Shown here in pieces: positions 62,856 through 64,000 of a DNA stretch of 64,000 nucleotides (position 1 is the first letter of the stretch; every line of letters begins with the position of its first letter). Source of the DNA: Crotophaga sulcirostris (lineage: Eukaryota > Chordata > Aves > Cuculiformes > Crotophagidae); the NCBI GenBank assembly GCA_013397455.1, contig VYZB01000135.1, positions 1,058,698 to 1,122,697 of the forward strand. Reading direction: 5' to 3'. A model generated the notes under the pieces. That model had not been told where the DNA came from. It saw only the letters and a program-made list of their open reading frames with translations, and ran no database searches. A program made the position numbers and the translations under genes.

Positions 62856-62970
62856 TCAGGGCCTCGGAGCTGAGGGGCGGGTGCCGGAGTGACCCCCGCC
62901 ACCACCACCACCTCGAGGCAGGAGGGCAGCTCAGCACCCACGGTGCCCCCTTGCCCCTTCCTCGCTCGCG

Positions 62971-62995
62971 GGGAGGGAGGGAGGGAGGGAGGGGG
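62971..62995 (+). repeat. (GGGA)n repeat, G-quadruplex candidate
   Basis: Repeated GGGA units ending in GGGGG give more than four G-triplets spaced by single A residues, which meets the usual rule for an intramolecular G-quadruplex. It lies at the right flank of the CpG island. Confidence 0.9.
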
Positions 62996-63179
62996 TGGCT
63001 GCTGCCCTCGGGTTGCACAGCTCAGATTCCCGTAGAGTCAATCCTACAGCTCAGGGACTGAGCGGGAGTCACAAATCCAGCCCTTGAAATGCAGGAAAAA
63101 AAACACCTGCATTTGTTATAGTTAGGTCTGCAAAATCAGTACTTTTTTGGGAGGGGGGGAAAGGAAGAATAATCTGAAG

Positions 63180-63598
63180 TTTAGGTTCTCTGATAAATTA
63201 TCGTTAAATATTTTGATTACTGCATACAGTGTATTTATTGCTTGTCTTCATTTATGCCTGAAGATCGGGGATTCTGTGTGCAAGTTAATCACAGCATTGC
63301 AATCCGAAATATTTTCATAGTTTGGAGCACTCGGATGAGTTCAAATTACACATTTTACTGGGTTTTAATTGCAATATTGCTTTATATAAATAACTTTGTA
63401 AATATTCTTTTAACCTCGCTGCATGAAAATACATTAATTTACAATCACGCTAAAATTTATAAGCAATTTTTTTTTTTTTTCCAAAATGAAAAGCTAATGA
63501 TGAGCGGATTGCAGCGAATTCTCTTCATTAGTCCGTGGCTATTCAGAGCTTTGCAAAAGGGCTCACGTGGTTGCCTAACTACACAAAAATAGCAGAAT
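63180..63598. promoter_or_regulatory. Possible conserved non-coding element
   Basis: Between the CpG island and the minisatellite the sequence turns AT-rich again and is dense in homeodomain-like cores (TTAAT, ATTA, TTTATAAG). It also has a CACGTG at 63564-63569, and a T run (63466-63481) splits it. The complex, non-repetitive segment at 63482-63598 in particular looks like vertebrate developmental enhancer DNA. The 116-codon forward open frame (63242-63592) crosses the T run and is probably accidental. The call rests on texture alone; there is no alignment behind it. Confidence 0.25.
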
Positions 63599-63646
63599 TA
63601 ATATTCACGCCGAGTTCCCAGGCACCAGCCGGGGGGGGGAGCGGGG

Positions 63647-64000
63647 GAAGGGCACCCCCAGGGGAGGCACCCGGCCAGCCCCGGGCCCGGGAGGGGGCAC
63701 TGTGCGAGCCCTGAGGAGGAGCACATCCTGAGAGCTCTAAGGGGAAGGGCACCCTAAGAGCACCCTGCCACCCCAGGGAAGGCCACCCTGCAAGCTCCAA
63801 GGGGAAGGGCATCCTGTGAGCCCCGGGAGGAAGCATCCCCCGAGCCCCCGGGGGAGGGGAGGCACCCTGTGAGCCCCAAGGGGAAGGGCACCCTGCGAGT
63901 CCTGGGGGAAAGCACCCCACCAGCCCGCCAGGAGAAGGGCACCCTGTAAGCCCCAGGGGAGACACCCTGCGACCCCGGGGAAGGGTATCCTGTGAGTCTG
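63647..64000 (+). repeat. GC-rich minisatellite, unit about 25 bp
   Basis: About 14 degenerate copies of a unit close to GAAGGGCACCCTGNGAGCCCCNGG follow each other, with starts near 63647, 63664, 63691, 63716, 63744, 63778, 63804, 63830, 63859, 63883, 63908, 63934, 63959 and 63980. Spacing is mostly 24-29 bp. The array is still running at the end of the window. Open frames through it on the minus strand (Gly/Pro/Leu-rich) are a by-product of repetition and not a gene. Confidence 0.9.

Larger units (their letters stand above)
62641..62935. promoter_or_regulatory. CpG island, probable promoter
   Basis: Base composition switches abruptly from AT-rich to strongly GC-rich with dense, undepleted CpG. 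CpG is normally lost from methylated vertebrate DNA, so this indicates a region kept unmethylated in the germ line, as at promoters. GC boxes of the GGCGGGG type (Sp1-like) occur at about 62664-62670 and 62716-62722. The island also holds an E-box palindrome (62776-62787), a CG run (62788-62802) and a C17 run (62839-62855). There is no TATA box at a convincing position, which fits a dispersed CpG-island promoter. Direction of transcription cannot be read from the sequence, and no clear first exon with a donor site is visible. Open frames across it encode Arg/Pro/Gly-rich low-complexity text and are not genes. Confidence 0.7.

Noticed and set aside
62480..62941. 153-codon minus-strand open frame
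   Set aside because: It joins Arg/Pro/Gly-rich text from the CpG island to the antisense CR1 copy at 62412-62577; GC-rich DNA has few stops, so the length means little.
63579..63965. 128-codon Gly/Pro-rich minus-strand open frame
   Set aside because: It is a read-through of the 25 bp minisatellite; the peptide repeats simply reflect the DNA repeat.
1..64000. CRISPR arrays, operons, phage or plasmid functions
   Set aside because: No regularly spaced direct repeats, no tightly packed reading frames with ribosome binding sites, and the repeats are vertebrate retrotransposons.

Overview
This window looks like nuclear DNA from a bird. The evidence is the repeat content: every dispersed repeat I can name with confidence is a CR1 LINE copy, except one mariner-type DNA transposon remnant. 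Most CR1 copies end in, or antisense copies begin with, the avian CR1 tail (ATTCTATGATTCTATGA-like on the sense strand). The background is AT-rich, intergenic- or intron-like sequence with short microsatellites. I cannot name the species. There is no bacterial gene layout, operon, tRNA, rRNA, CRISPR array or complete host protein-coding gene that I can recognise.

Layout. 1-10156: unremarkable AT-rich DNA. 10157-10249: very short antisense CR1 tail. 16393-17601: an old, heavily mutated sense CR1 covering the end of the reverse transcriptase ORF and the 3' tail. 19739-20932: a stretch in which one forward frame has unusually few stops, possibly a decayed gene. 21048-21133, 34268-34666 and 45406-45526: sense CR1 tails. 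35868-36370: antisense CR1. 36371-58251: a repeat-poor desert broken only by a CR1 tail and, at 48655-49225, a 571 bp internally deleted mariner with both terminal inverted repeats and flanking TA. 58252-59117: the longest well-preserved CR1, antisense. 59828-59983: CR1 fragment.

The right end is the most gene-like part. A candidate exon (61685-61861, plus strand) follows a strong polypyrimidine tract and AG. It lies among four CR1 pieces (61398-62577). A CpG island at about 62641-62935 carries GC boxes, a perfect 12 bp E-box palindrome, a CG-dinucleotide run, a 17-base C run and, just downstream, a GGGA repeat. An AT-rich homeodomain-site-like block follows (about 63180-63598). A degenerate minisatellite of about 25 bp then runs off the end.

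How it fits together. The reading I favour is an intergenic or intronic region beside a gene promoter, with possible regulatory elements in the repeat-poor parts. The candidate exon lies upstream of the CpG island on the plus strand, so a rightward promoter in the island could not drive it; it would belong to a different transcript entering from the left. I found no convincing previously undescribed biological system. The items most worth checking are the candidate exon, the CpG island, the stop-poor island at 20 kb and the mariner remnant.
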